Below are positions 26,175-34,644 of a stretch of 64,000 bases of DNA, piece after piece. The notes beneath the pieces are model-generated. The model was given only the letters and a program-made list of their open reading frames with translations. It made no database searches and was not told where the DNA came from. The position numbers and the translations under genes are program-made. Position 1 is the stretch's first letter; each line of letters starts with the position of its first letter. The stretch is from Hirschia sp964342355 (GTDB taxonomy: Bacteria > Pseudomonadota > Alphaproteobacteria > Caulobacterales > Hyphomonadaceae): NCBI GenBank assembly GCA_964342355.1, contig CAYFFG010000001.1:1-64000 (forward strand), in the 5' to 3' direction.

Positions 26175-26275
26175 GTCTTGTCCTGTGAGCAGGTGGTGAG
26201 AGCTGAGTATGTCAGCTGTTTCCTTGGGTCAGCTATGGCTTATTCGCCGTGTAAGATCAACGCATTGCAGAGGTT

Positions 26276-29200
26276 TTAAGGCAGGTCTTTTTTCCACTGA
26301 ATCGAAACACGCGCATCACCTTCGCCGCCAAATGTCGTACCGACTTCAACATTGTCCACAGGCTCCCATTCTACAGCCAGATCAGCATTGCCGGAAGCGC
26401 GACTTCTAAGTTCAAGGTAAACATCTTCGGACAGGTATTTCCCAGTTGCCAGTTCTGGCGCGCCTTCGCTGTCCTGAGAGATCGCAAGGCGGTCCAATCC
26501 TAACTCATCCTGTATCTGTCCGAGTGGCGTGAAGCCGCCACTGCCTGATAGACTTGCCGCTGCTGCGGCGAGTTGGGCCGCTTCTAGCGCTGTCAGTTCG
26601 CTTGGCGATCTGCCAAATAGCATCCGAGATATCACTTCATCTTCGGGTAATTGCGGACTTGAACTAAACCCAATCTCCAGATCGTCCACGGGGCCAGTCA
26701 CGTTGAGTATTGTCGTTATGCCGTCAGAGGCCTGGCGCGCCTCCAGATTGACGCGTGTTTGAGCGGCTGTGCTGCCAAGATCTACCCGTCCAGAGGAAAA
26801 ACGGAATTGGCGGCTCAGGAAGCTGAAACCACCCCTTACGATGTCGGCTCGGCCGCGCACATCCGGCTCGTTGATGTCTCCGCCAATGTGGGCGTCTGCA
26901 GACAGTTCAATGTCGAGACCTTTGCCGGTGACAAAGATACGGTTTGCTGCGGAAAGCGAAATATCCAGCAAAACCGGCACTCTGTCTTCTTCCTCTTCCG
27001 CGCCATCATCATTTTCAACTTCCGGGTCCTTAAACGTCACATCCACGGTCTCAACGCCTGATGAGCCAAAACTGGAGACATCCACGCTCGCGCGGTCAAT
27101 ATTCAGATCGCCTGTAATAGAGACGCCTTTAGGTTCTTTTTCCGCGGACAAAGGTCCGGATAGCTGAACTTCCATCCCGCTACGTTTGAGCGCCACGAAC
27201 TCAGCAAATTTGAAAGACACTGATGACGCTTTTTGCGTGTCGAAATGCAAAATGCCTTCGCCGGATAGCGTACCCCCATGTGCGCCACGGGCGCTCAGCG
27301 AGGATAAATTGACTTGCTCGTCGTCGAAATCGGCTTCCAGATCCAGCCCACGCAAGTGCGCGCCGAGAGTTTCATGCTCGAAACTGCCATCTCTCAGCGT
27401 GAAAACGCCCACCGGTCGCAGCTCAGAGATCAAAGCTTTGTCACGCGCCTCCACATGGAATTGACCGGACAGGTCGATCGTTTCAACGCCGATGAGCGAC
27501 CAGAGCGCAGCAAGTTCGCCATCTCCTGTCACGTCAATCGCCATTGGAACGCGTTGGTTTAAGGTCGGCAATCCGTTGGAGATTGTAATTCCTGCGGCGG
27601 TTTTTCCGCTTAGTTTCAGTCCATTAGCGCTGTTTGCATTTATATTCGCAGTCAGTTTGTGGGGGCCAAAATTACCGGTGAAGATACTGGTGCTGTTCTG
27701 GGAGGTATCCTGGTCAGTGTTCCTGGCGGCGTTCTGGTCGGTGTTTGGCGTTATCTCGCCAACAATATCTAATTCAATCTTTTCGGCATCTTCGCGGATC
27801 CGGCCGATGTCGGAGAGTGTTGCGCTAAACGCGCCTGTTCCATTTTCGCCCTGACCGTTCCAATCAGCGATTAGGCTGATGCGTCCTGTCGCGTCGTCGC
27901 GTCCGGCGAAGCTGGCAAGCTCGTTTAAGTTTACATTCTCAATGTTGACCTTAGCGGCGATGTCTTCCTGTCGGATAAATCCGCTTAAGTCGATGCCGCC
28001 GCCAAGAGCGCTCAAGGACGCGTTGATGCGGATGGCGTCGCCAAGTTCAAGCTCAACGGGTTGATTTGACTGAAGCGTGCGTCCGGCAAGGTCTCCAGAA
28101 ACGCTGGAAGTTATGCGGCGGATATTGTCTTCATTCACAGCGCGCCCATTTAGCGCCAGTGTAAAAGGCGTATCCAGGCTGTTGAGCGGTGTTTGACCGC
28201 CTGTCTTGACGTCAAAAGCTGCGTCATCCGGCGTGCCTGTGACACGGGCGTTTAAGTTATCAATACGTGTGGCGCCAAATGCGACATTTGCCAGTTGTGC
28301 AGTGATGTCCACCTTGTCGTTTTCATATACGCCGGTGGCGTTTATGCGTCCCTGGGACTGGTTGAGGACATCAAGTGGCCCCTTGATGGAAAAGTTGGCT
28401 ACGAGATCGCCATTAGACGGTTTTGCAGCGCGCACATTTGCGTTCAGATTGGACCAGGCGAGGTTTAGATCTTCGAGGGTGAAGCCATCCTCCAGCGCGT
28501 ATCTGGCGTCAGCGTCCAGCGGTTCGCCATTTGCAATGGCGGTGAGGGCGCTTGTGCCGGTCAGGACACCTTTTTTCCACAATGCGTCCGCAGAGAGGCT
28601 AATGTCTTCAGCAATCAGGCCGGAACTTTCAAGCGCATTTATATCGCTGCGCGCCTTTAGAATGAGATTGTCCGTCGGCCCATTCGCGTTAAGCGATAGT
28701 CTGACGCCATTTGTCGTCACACCAGAATAAGACCAGTCACTAATCGCTGTGCGCACATTGGCGGCCAATACGTCGTTGTTGAGCGTGGCTCTAGCTGACA
28801 AGTCTGTGGGACCGCTTGCGGCATCAGCATTGATTTCAAGATCGCCTGAAGGTGCGTAGCTGGCTTTGATGTCGAACTGTGCTGTTGCGCCAATGAGGCT
28901 GGAAAGGGCGCTGGCGCCNNNNNNNNNNNNNNNNNNNNNNNNNNNNNNNNNNNNNNNNNNNNNNNNNNNNNNNNNNNNNNNNNNNNNNNNNNNNNNNNNN
29001 NNNNNNNNNNNNNNNNNNGCTTTTAAGTCAAAATCAAAGCCGATGGTTTGATCAGATTGATCCACATCAAGCGTTGCGGTGACAAGGCGCGCAGATCGGC
29101 CAAACGCGTTTAGCGCATTGATGCTGAGATTGCCTGTTATGCCAATGTCATTGTCATTTACGAGGGCTGATCCGCCAAACCGCACCGTCTCAGCCTGGAG

Positions 29201-30310
29201 GTCCTTAACACCTGAAAGCTGAGAAAGCCTGGTTGTCGACGCCATAACCTGCCAGGTGTCACGTGGTTTGCGGTTGTTGATATTGACTGCGCCAGAAAGG
29301 TTTGCGGCAAGATTGGGCGCATTGAGCTTTAACGACACTGGCGTGTTGGCATAGCGGGCCATGTCGGCGGTAAGTTCGATATCCAGCGTGTCGCCGAGGC
29401 GTGTCGAGACCATGTCCAGAAGGGATGTAACCGTTGGATTGAGGGCGATAGACACAGCCGCTCTACGGTCCTCGCTGACACCTTCCAGTGTGGCCAAATT
29501 GTCTGCGCCGACTTTTATGTCACCTTGTCCAGTCCAGTCATCCAGATCTCCCTCGCCTTTAAAAGCAGCGACAAGGTCGCCTTCAAGCGGCTTTGGCAGG
29601 AAACCGGAGATAAAACCGTCCTGTTTAATGGTGATGTCGGCTTCGCCTACCAGGAGACGGGTCTTGTTCCATGAAAGGTTCAAGTCGACCGTGTCATCTT
29701 GCGGATTGGTGCGCAGCGCAAGTGCGAGTTCGCCATCTTTGCGATTGGCGTTTAAAGCCGCGTTCAGCGAGAGCGCTGTTTCTGGTGTCTGGTAGGCGTG
29801 GACTTGGCCCAAAGTCAGATTGTCCAGGATGACAGCTTTTAAAAAAGTGTCTCCCGATGCGTCTTGATCTGGCGGGTCTTTTTCGTCCGGGGCAGGTAAA
29901 ATCGGTTCGCGCAGCAAGTCCAACCGTTCAATCGTAAAGGTGCGTACGCGCGCCTTGCCAAAAGCAAATTGCCAGGGGTTCCAGTCCAGGACGATGTTGT
30001 CAGCGGTTAGCCACACGCCATCCTTGTCTGCAACTTCCAGACGGGAAATTTGAAACTGACCCAGGAGATCGCCTGACAGATTATCCAGCAAAACACTTTG
30101 TCCGGCGATAACGCGGCTTTCCAATTGGGTTTCCAGTACGGCACGACCAATTCCTGAACCGATGATCAAACGCACAATAATGAGAAGGGCGGCGATAACC
30201 CCCAGTGCGATAAGCGCGTATTTTCCCACCTTGCGCCATTTGGATGGGGCTGGCGGAAGCTGTTGTGTCTCTTCCGGCGTGTTCGGTGGGATTGGCGTTA
30301 ATTTCTGCAT
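26276..30310 (-). CDS. tamB: translocation and assembly module protein TamB, with scaffold gap
   Basis: A ~1344-residue AsmA-like giant protein. One N-terminal membrane anchor (VGKYALIALGVIAALLIIVRLIIG, ~27-50) holds it in the inner membrane; the rest is a long periplasmic beta-rich taco fold, and the C-terminal DUF490 domain is present (GGDINEPDVRGRADIVRGG, RQFRFSSGRVDLG, ATGKYLSEDVYLEL, ending in SIQWKKDLP). It works with TamA in outer-membrane protein insertion and lipid transport. Its ATG overlaps the tamA stop (ATGA), so translation is coupled. The 100-N gap at 28919-29018 lies near the middle; frames agree on both sides. Confidence 0.96.
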   Translation of the reverse strand: MQKLTPIPPNTPEETQQLPPAPSKWRKVGKYALIALGVIAALLIIVRLIIGSGIGRAVLETQLESRVIAGQSVLLDNLSGDLLGQFQISRLEVADKDGVWLTADNIVLDWNPWQFAFGKARVRTFTIERLDLLREPILPAPDEKDPPDQDASGDTFLKAVILDNLTLGQVHAYQTPETALSLNAALNANRKDGELALALRTNPQDDTVDLNLSWNKTRLLVGEADITIKQDGFISGFLPKPLEGDLVAAFKGEGDLDDWTGQGDIKVGADNLATLEGVSEDRRAAVSIALNPTVTSLLDMVSTRLGDTLDIELTADMARYANTPVSLKLNAPNLAANLSGAVNINNRKPRDTWQVMASTTRLSQLSGVKDLQAETVRFGGSALVNDNDIGITGNLSINALNAFGRSARLVTATLDVDQSDQTIGFDFDLKXXXXXXXXXXXXXXXXXXXXXXXXXXXXXXXXXXGASALSSLIGATAQFDIKASYAPSGDLEINADAASGPTDLSARATLNNDVLAANVRTAISDWSYSGVTTNGVRLSLNANGPTDNLILKARSDINALESSGLIAEDISLSADALWKKGVLTGTSALTAIANGEPLDADARYALEDGFTLEDLNLAWSNLNANVRAAKPSNGDLVANFSIKGPLDVLNQSQGRINATGVYENDKVDITAQLANVAFGATRIDNLNARVTGTPDDAAFDVKTGGQTPLNSLDTPFTLALNGRAVNEDNIRRITSSVSGDLAGRTLQSNQPVELELGDAIRINASLSALGGGIDLSGFIRQEDIAAKVNIENVNLNELASFAGRDDATGRISLIADWNGQGENGTGAFSATLSDIGRIREDAEKIELDIVGEITPNTDQNAARNTDQDTSQNSTSIFTGNFGPHKLTANINANSANGLKLSGKTAAGITISNGLPTLNQRVPMAIDVTGDGELAALWSLIGVETIDLSGQFHVEARDKALISELRPVGVFTLRDGSFEHETLGAHLRGLDLEADFDDEQVNLSSLSARGAHGGTLSGEGILHFDTQKASSVSFKFAEFVALKRSGMEVQLSGPLSAEKEPKGVSITGDLNIDRASVDVSSFGSSGVETVDVTFKDPEVENDDGAEEEEDRVPVLLDISLSAANRIFVTGKGLDIELSADAHIGGDINEPDVRGRADIVRGGFSFLSRQFRFSSGRVDLGSTAAQTRVNLEARQASDGITTILNVTGPVDDLEIGFSSSPQLPEDEVISRMLFGRSPSELTALEAAQLAAAAASLSGSGGFTPLGQIQDELGLDRLAISQDSEGAPELATGKYLSEDVYLELRSRASGNADLAVEWEPVDNVEVGTTFGGEGDARVSIQWKKDLP
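28919..29018. other. scaffold gap of 100 N within tamB
   Basis: Exactly 100 unknown bases. The flanking tamB frame is continuous when 100 is assumed, so the true length should be 1 modulo 3 if the gene is intact. The protein length quoted for TamB is uncertain by this amount. Confidence 0.98.
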
Positions 30311-32073
30311 CAGAACGCCTGCCCGATGCTGATATAGGCCAGAATGGCAGGATCATCATCTTCCGGATTAAGTGGGGTCGCCAAGTCAACGCGCAAAGGC
30401 CCGAACTGGGTATAGTACCGAAAGCCAAGCCCGGCGCCGACGCGCAGGTCTGAAAAGCGCGGCGTTTCGATCTGACCGACTTCACCAGCATCAACAAAAG
30501 CGACAAGGCCCATATTTTTGCTAAAGCGCCAGCGCGCCTCTACGCTTGTTTCCAGCAGGCTGCGGCCGCCTAGTGGGTCGCCGTCATCATTAACGGGACC
30601 AACGGCTTGGTATTCATATCCGCGCACTGATCCGCCGCCGCCCGCGAAGAATCGCCGGGAAGAGGGCAAATCGTCAATCTCGGCGCCAAAAACTGTTCCT
30701 GATTTGATGCGGCCAGCCAGCACAAATTTGTCTTCGTTAAAGCCAAGATATGTGCGCGCTTCTGCGGTTCCGACGATAAAGGCGCTTTCCGCGCCGCCTA
30801 GCGTATAGGAAGGTTCTGCGGAGGCAATGATGCGTACGCCCTGCGTGGCGTCGAGAATATTGTCGGTCGTGTCATAGCGTAGACCGCCAGAGCCGGAGAT
30901 GATCTCGTATTCCCGGTCGTTGATCCGGTCGACTTCAATACCGGTGACAGTTTCCTGTCCCACTTCAAATCCGACGCCGACAAACACATCCAATGTTTTT
31001 GTCCATGGCCGTTCATAAAGAGCGTCAAGGGCAAGAGCTGTTTTATCGAATGCGTCGGTTTCTTCCTGAGAGAGTGTGGCACCCAAAGTCATTTTGCGGT
31101 TTAGCGCGCCAAAGACAGGTTGGGTCCAGGTGACAGCCAGTTCCCGCTCCAGTTCGGCGACGCGCAGGTTGGCGCTGAGCGTGTCTACGCGCCCTGTAAA
31201 GTTTCGAAGTTCGTAACCAGCCTGAAGACCAAAGCCTTCAGATGTGGCGTAACTGGCGCCTGCGCTGACGGTGCGGCGGTTAGCGTCTTCAAGAGAGAGG
31301 ATCACATCACGTTGTTCGCATTGATCCAGCTGGATGGCCGTTGATCTATCCAGCTCGATATTCGCGTAAGCAAAGACGCGCGTGTCAGCGATCCGACGAC
31401 GAAAGAGTTCCATGTCGTCTGCGCGATAAATATCGCCTGTTTCGAATGGCGCCAGGCGATTAAAAATAACCTGTTTTGTGCGGCGATTATCCTTGGTGAC
31501 AATCTCGCCCAGACAGATGCGCGGACCGCTTGTTATCAGGTATTCAACATCAATCGTGGCGGCGTCTTTATCGCCAAGCACGTTGCGCTCTTTCGCAGCT
31601 GCTTGCGGGTATCCTGAATTACGCAGTTTGCGAACGAGTTTTTTTTCTGCGTCAACAATGTCTGAAGCGGTCGCAAATTCACCGTCAGCGATTTGGGGAA
31701 TGAAATTATCAATGCCGGGTGTGAGCGGTGGTGTGACGGTAGTTCGCACAAGGCCATATTTGAAACGTGTTCCCGCATTCACCCGCACCAAAGGTGTGAA
31801 AGGTTCTTCCGGCGTGACGCTGAAATCCACTTCAGCGCCGAAGTATCCATGCGAATTGAGCACATCATATGTGATTTCCGCCGCGCGTTTCGCCTGGCGG
31901 CGTGCCTCAAATCGGGACTGGGGGATATCAAGATCGCCAATAAGTGATCTGATCTGGCCTTCAACACCCTCAGGTAATGTTTCGCCTTCAAACGCTACCT
32001 GTTGCGCCAACATGGGTGCGGCGGTCGCGCTCATCATGCTGAGAGCGAGGAAAAGGCGTAAAATCAGTCTCAT
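30310..32073 (-). CDS. tamA: outer-membrane assembly protein TamA (Omp85 family)
   Basis: A 587-residue Omp85 protein. A signal peptide (LILRLFLALSMMSATAAPMLAQQ) is followed by POTRA repeats and a 16-strand barrel; RRFFAGGGGSVRGYEYQAVGP is the loop-6 VRGY motif of Omp85 proteins, and the protein ends in phenylalanine, the usual last residue of barrels. ATG 32073 is chosen since it begins the signal peptide; the frame extends 45 codons upstream without support. It pairs with TamB directly downstream, overlapping by four bases. Confidence 0.96.
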   Translation of the reverse strand: MRLILRLFLALSMMSATAAPMLAQQVAFEGETLPEGVEGQIRSLIGDLDIPQSRFEARRQAKRAAEITYDVLNSHGYFGAEVDFSVTPEEPFTPLVRVNAGTRFKYGLVRTTVTPPLTPGIDNFIPQIADGEFATASDIVDAEKKLVRKLRNSGYPQAAAKERNVLGDKDAATIDVEYLITSGPRICLGEIVTKDNRRTKQVIFNRLAPFETGDIYRADDMELFRRRIADTRVFAYANIELDRSTAIQLDQCEQRDVILSLEDANRRTVSAGASYATSEGFGLQAGYELRNFTGRVDTLSANLRVAELERELAVTWTQPVFGALNRKMTLGATLSQEETDAFDKTALALDALYERPWTKTLDVFVGVGFEVGQETVTGIEVDRINDREYEIISGSGGLRYDTTDNILDATQGVRIIASAEPSYTLGGAESAFIVGTAEARTYLGFNEDKFVLAGRIKSGTVFGAEIDDLPSSRRFFAGGGGSVRGYEYQAVGPVNDDGDPLGGRSLLETSVEARWRFSKNMGLVAFVDAGEVGQIETPRFSDLRVGAGLGFRYYTQFGPLRVDLATPLNPEDDDPAILAYISIGQAF

Positions 32074-32217
32074 CGTGCGTCTTATGTGGTCCACAGGCTT
32101 TTGAGATACCACGAGTGTGTTTGTCAGATGTGCAGAATGTGATGCAATTTCGAGGCGAGTTTTTTCCGCTTCGACAAGAAATTGGCGTTTTGGGTGGCTC
32201 ATTCCCATAATCTGTGC

Positions 32218-33078
32218 ATGGGGTTGAGGCGTGATAAGGGCAAAAACAAGACTCTAACTGTGGTTCGGGGCAATCATATTTTAAACGCGCAGGACTTTCG
32301 AACCCGTCGGTGGATTTTAGCCGCAGGCGCATGCTTTGTGGGTGGGTGCGGATTTCGCAAAGATATGCAGGACCTGCGTCCTGGCGAAGAGGGACATGTG
32401 GTTCAGGTGCGTGATGGTGATGCGCTGGTGTTGAACACCGGGCTGGTTGTCAGGCTTGCTGAAATTGAAGCGCCACGCGCGGCCTGGCGAGATCGAAAAG
32501 CTGATGCTTATGGTGAAGACGCCAAAGCGCTATTGACCCAAGCTGCGCTTGGGCGTCGCGCTCAGATTTTTTATGGCGGTTTGACCCGCGACAGATATGA
32601 GCGTGCGATTACGCATGTAATTGTGAAGGATGAAACCGGTCGGGATATCTGGGCGAATGGGCTGATGGTGCGCAGCGGCGCAGCCCGCGTGCACAGCTGG
32701 GCGGATAATTGTACACGGGCAAGACAGTTGTATGCGTTGGAGAATGAGGCGCGCTCAGCTGGTCGCGGATTGTGGGCCTTACCTCAGTATGCGCCGATTT
32801 CGCCGAATGAAATGCCTGATCAGGGGCGTGGTTTGGTTCTGGTTGAGGGGCAAATAAGGCGACTCATTGAAACTGATGAAGCGGACAGTTTTTGTCGTTC
32901 TGCCTCTGATGCCGGATTAGAGCTTGAGTTAGGCCTCGTTTTGTCGCGGTCGCGGGGGCGCATACCGATTGAAGTGGGCGATAAAGTGCGTGTGCGCAGT
33001 GGCTTGCGGATAAGTGACGATGGGCGGCGGTTTTTGAAGTTGGATCATTGGGCTCAATTTGAGTTGCTGACAGCATGA
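32218..33078 (+). CDS. staphylococcal-nuclease-like (SNase) lipoprotein
   Basis: A 286-residue exported protein. A signal-like segment (RRWILAAGACFVGGCGF, with a twin arginine before the hydrophobic core and a VGGC lipobox) suggests a lipoprotein. The SNase OB-fold follows: VRDGDALVLNTGLVVRLAEIEAPR, with the Asp of DGD and the Arg of VRLAEIEAP, and later RDRYERAITHV, where SNase active-site residues are expected, and RSAGRGLWA. The ~90 C-terminal residues form a second, unrecognised beta-rich region. It diverges from tamA with 144 bases between. The start is uncertain; a GTG at 32261 is an alternative. Confidence 0.85.
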   Translation: MGLRRDKGKNKTLTVVRGNHILNAQDFRTRRWILAAGACFVGGCGFRKDMQDLRPGEEGHVVQVRDGDALVLNTGLVVRLAEIEAPRAAWRDRKADAYGEDAKALLTQAALGRRAQIFYGGLTRDRYERAITHVIVKDETGRDIWANGLMVRSGAARVHSWADNCTRARQLYALENEARSAGRGLWALPQYAPISPNEMPDQGRGLVLVEGQIRRLIETDEADSFCRSASDAGLELELGLVLSRSRGRIPIEVGDKVRVRSGLRISDDGRRFLKLDHWAQFELLTA

Positions 33079-33083
33079 GCAAA

Positions 33084-33122
33084 AAGAAAGCGCTTCCCCC
33101 GCAGGGAAAGCGCTTCTTCAAT
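33084..33122. terminator. bidirectional hairpin between SNase gene and carD
   Basis: GCGCTTCCC at the left arm pairs with GGGAAAGCGC in the right arm with one bulged A and a short loop, flanked by A-rich and T-rich bases. It sits between two convergent genes. Confidence 0.55.
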
Positions 33123-33149
33123 CTTTACATGATCTCGTCTTAAAGCAGC

Positions 33150-33665
33150 TTAAGCGGCTTTTTTCGCAAGAGACTTAGACAGACGCTCAACAGCTTCTGT
33201 GTGCGCAATGTTTTCAACAGCAGCCAATTCGCGCGCCATACGGTCCAGAGCGGATTCGTAAAGTTGGCGTTCGGAGTAGGACTGGTCTGGCTGGTCTTCA
33301 GCGCGGTGAAGGTCGCGAACGACTTCTGCGATGGAAACCAGGTCGCCGGAATTAATTTTCGCTTCGTATTCTTGAGCGCGACGTGACCACATTGTGCGCT
33401 TGATACGCGCGCGGCCGCCTAGTGTTTTCAGCGCGTCACCAACAACTTTTGTGGACGCCAGTGCGCGCATGCCAGAAGCTTCTGCGCGGGCAGTTGGAAC
33501 GCGAAGAATGAGTTTGTCCTGCTCAAAAGAAACGACGTAGACTTCTAGGCTCATGTCGGCAACTTCCTGCGTCTCAACTGCAGTGATGCGACCAACACCG
33601 TGCGCCGGGTAGACGATGTGTTGTTCAACTTCAAACGTCGCCCCGGATTTTGTCTGTTTTGTCAT
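33150..33665 (-). CDS. CarD family transcriptional regulator
   Basis: A 171-residue CarD/CdnL-type protein. The N-terminal RNA-polymerase-interaction Tudor-like domain has VYPAHGVGRI and QEVADMSLEVYVVSFEQDKLILRVP; the C-terminal helical DNA-binding domain has RIKRTMWSRRAQEYEAKINSGD and QSYSERQLYESALDRMARELA. In Caulobacter the homologue CdnL stabilises open complexes at rRNA and biosynthetic promoters. It ends with Ala-Lys-rich residues. A candidate promoter with two palindromes lies 130 bases upstream. Confidence 0.95.
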   Translation of the reverse strand: MTKQTKSGATFEVEQHIVYPAHGVGRITAVETQEVADMSLEVYVVSFEQDKLILRVPTARAEASGMRALASTKVVGDALKTLGGRARIKRTMWSRRAQEYEAKINSGDLVSIAEVVRDLHRAEDQPDQSYSERQLYESALDRMARELAAVENIAHTEAVERLSKSLAKKAA

Positions 33666-33791
33666 TTCCGCTTGATCCTCTTACTCAACCCTACAGCCGA
33701 AAACGACCCGGTCCCTGAACCATATATTTCAGCGACGTGTCGGTGTTTTCGGCCTTGATTAAATTTACGCGCAACTGTACGCGAGACGAGG

Positions 33792-33820
33792 ACATTAGCA
33801 CAATTGTAACAATTGTCCAA
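33792..33820 (-). promoter_or_regulatory. candidate carD promoter with twin ACAATTGT palindromes
   Basis: On the minus strand TTGGAC (33820-33815) and TAATGT (33797-33792) lie 17 bases apart. The spacer is almost filled by two copies of the palindrome ACAATTGT (33800-33807 and 33809-33816) separated by one base, a plausible operator. It lies about 125 bases before the carD start. Confidence 0.5.
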
Positions 33821-33884
33821 GTGGGTGACGATATGTCAGGCGGATCAAGCCTTTAACCGCACCTTATCGCCTATTTTCCAGTGT

Positions 33885-34226
33885 TCAATCCCCTGAACCC
33901 GGCTTTGAAGAGAAATGTTGGTCGAATTTATCCTTAACGGTCGCCCATTCATCCGCATCTGCTGGCGGATCTTTACGAACTGTGATGTTTGGCCACTTGT
34001 CCGCGTATTCTGAGTTAACTTTCAACCATTTGCCGTCGGGGGTGTCTTCGGTGTCCGGCACGATTGCTTCAGCCGGACATTCTGGTTCGCACACGCCACA
34101 GTCGATACATTCGTCGGGGTGAATCACGAGCATGTTCTCACCCTCGTAGAAACAGTCCACAGGGCAAACTTCCACACAGTCTGTGTACTTACATTTGATA
34201 CAGGCGTCGAGAACGATGTAGGTCAA
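33885..34226 (-). CDS. fdxA: 7Fe ferredoxin (3Fe-4S/4Fe-4S)
   Basis: A 113-residue cytoplasmic ferredoxin. The cysteines of the first cluster (CIKCKYTDCVEVCPVDC) and of the 4Fe-4S cluster (CIDCGVCEPEC) are all present, matching the FdxA/FdII type with one 3Fe-4S and one 4Fe-4S cluster. The C-terminal helix extension that caps the clusters is present. It transfers electrons at low potential; its partner is not known. It lies between carD and the S4 gene, an arrangement seen in other alphaproteobacteria. Confidence 0.97.
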   Translation of the reverse strand: MTYIVLDACIKCKYTDCVEVCPVDCFYEGENMLVIHPDECIDCGVCEPECPAEAIVPDTEDTPDGKWLKVNSEYADKWPNITVRKDPPADADEWATVKDKFDQHFSSKPGSGD

Positions 34227-34326
34227 CTCGAGATACTCCGATTAGGTTCCGAGAGGCTCATTTAAAAATTTTAGTGCGACTGTCAATTGAGCAAAGCTTG
34301 AAGGGTCGTTTAGCCGCGATGAAGAC

Positions 34327-34632
34327 TTAGTCATCCGAGATGGCATAACAAGACTGGGCCTCTGTTGCTGGACCACGCCGGTCCGGTAACTGTTTGATCG
34401 TCAGTGTTATGACCTGATTATTTTTCGTAATGCTTAACACATCGCCGACTTGAACTGACGTTGAGGCCTTGTCCACTCGTCTGACATTGTCGTCTCTAGA
34501 AAGTCGCAAACCTGATGAAACAGCGTCAGCAGCCGCGCTGCGGCTCTTAAAAAAGCGTGTGCGATATAAAAACAGATCAACCCGCATTTTTGTTTCGTCA
34601 TTTGCGGCGGAGGAATCTGGTTTATGCGCCAT
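34327..34632 (-). CDS. S4 RNA-binding domain protein (HslR/Hsp15 type)
   Basis: A 101-residue protein built around one S4 RNA-binding domain (MRVDLFLYRTRFFKSRSAAADAVSSG, then VQVGDVLSITKNNQVITLTI). E. coli Hsp15 of this type rescues stalled 50S subunits carrying nascent chains; the role here is inferred. The gene starts 12 bases downstream of the helicase stop, so both form an operon. Usual length is ~130, and the basic C-terminal tail is short here. Confidence 0.9.
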   Translation of the reverse strand: MAHKPDSSAANDETKMRVDLFLYRTRFFKSRSAAADAVSSGLRLSRDDNVRRVDKASTSVQVGDVLSITKNNQVITLTIKQLPDRRGPATEAQSCYAISDD

Positions 34633-34644
34633 ATCAGCTCATGC

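Noticed and set aside
31478..32104. 208-codon frame opposite tamA
   Set aside because: It is antisense to the TamA POTRA region and carries no domain.
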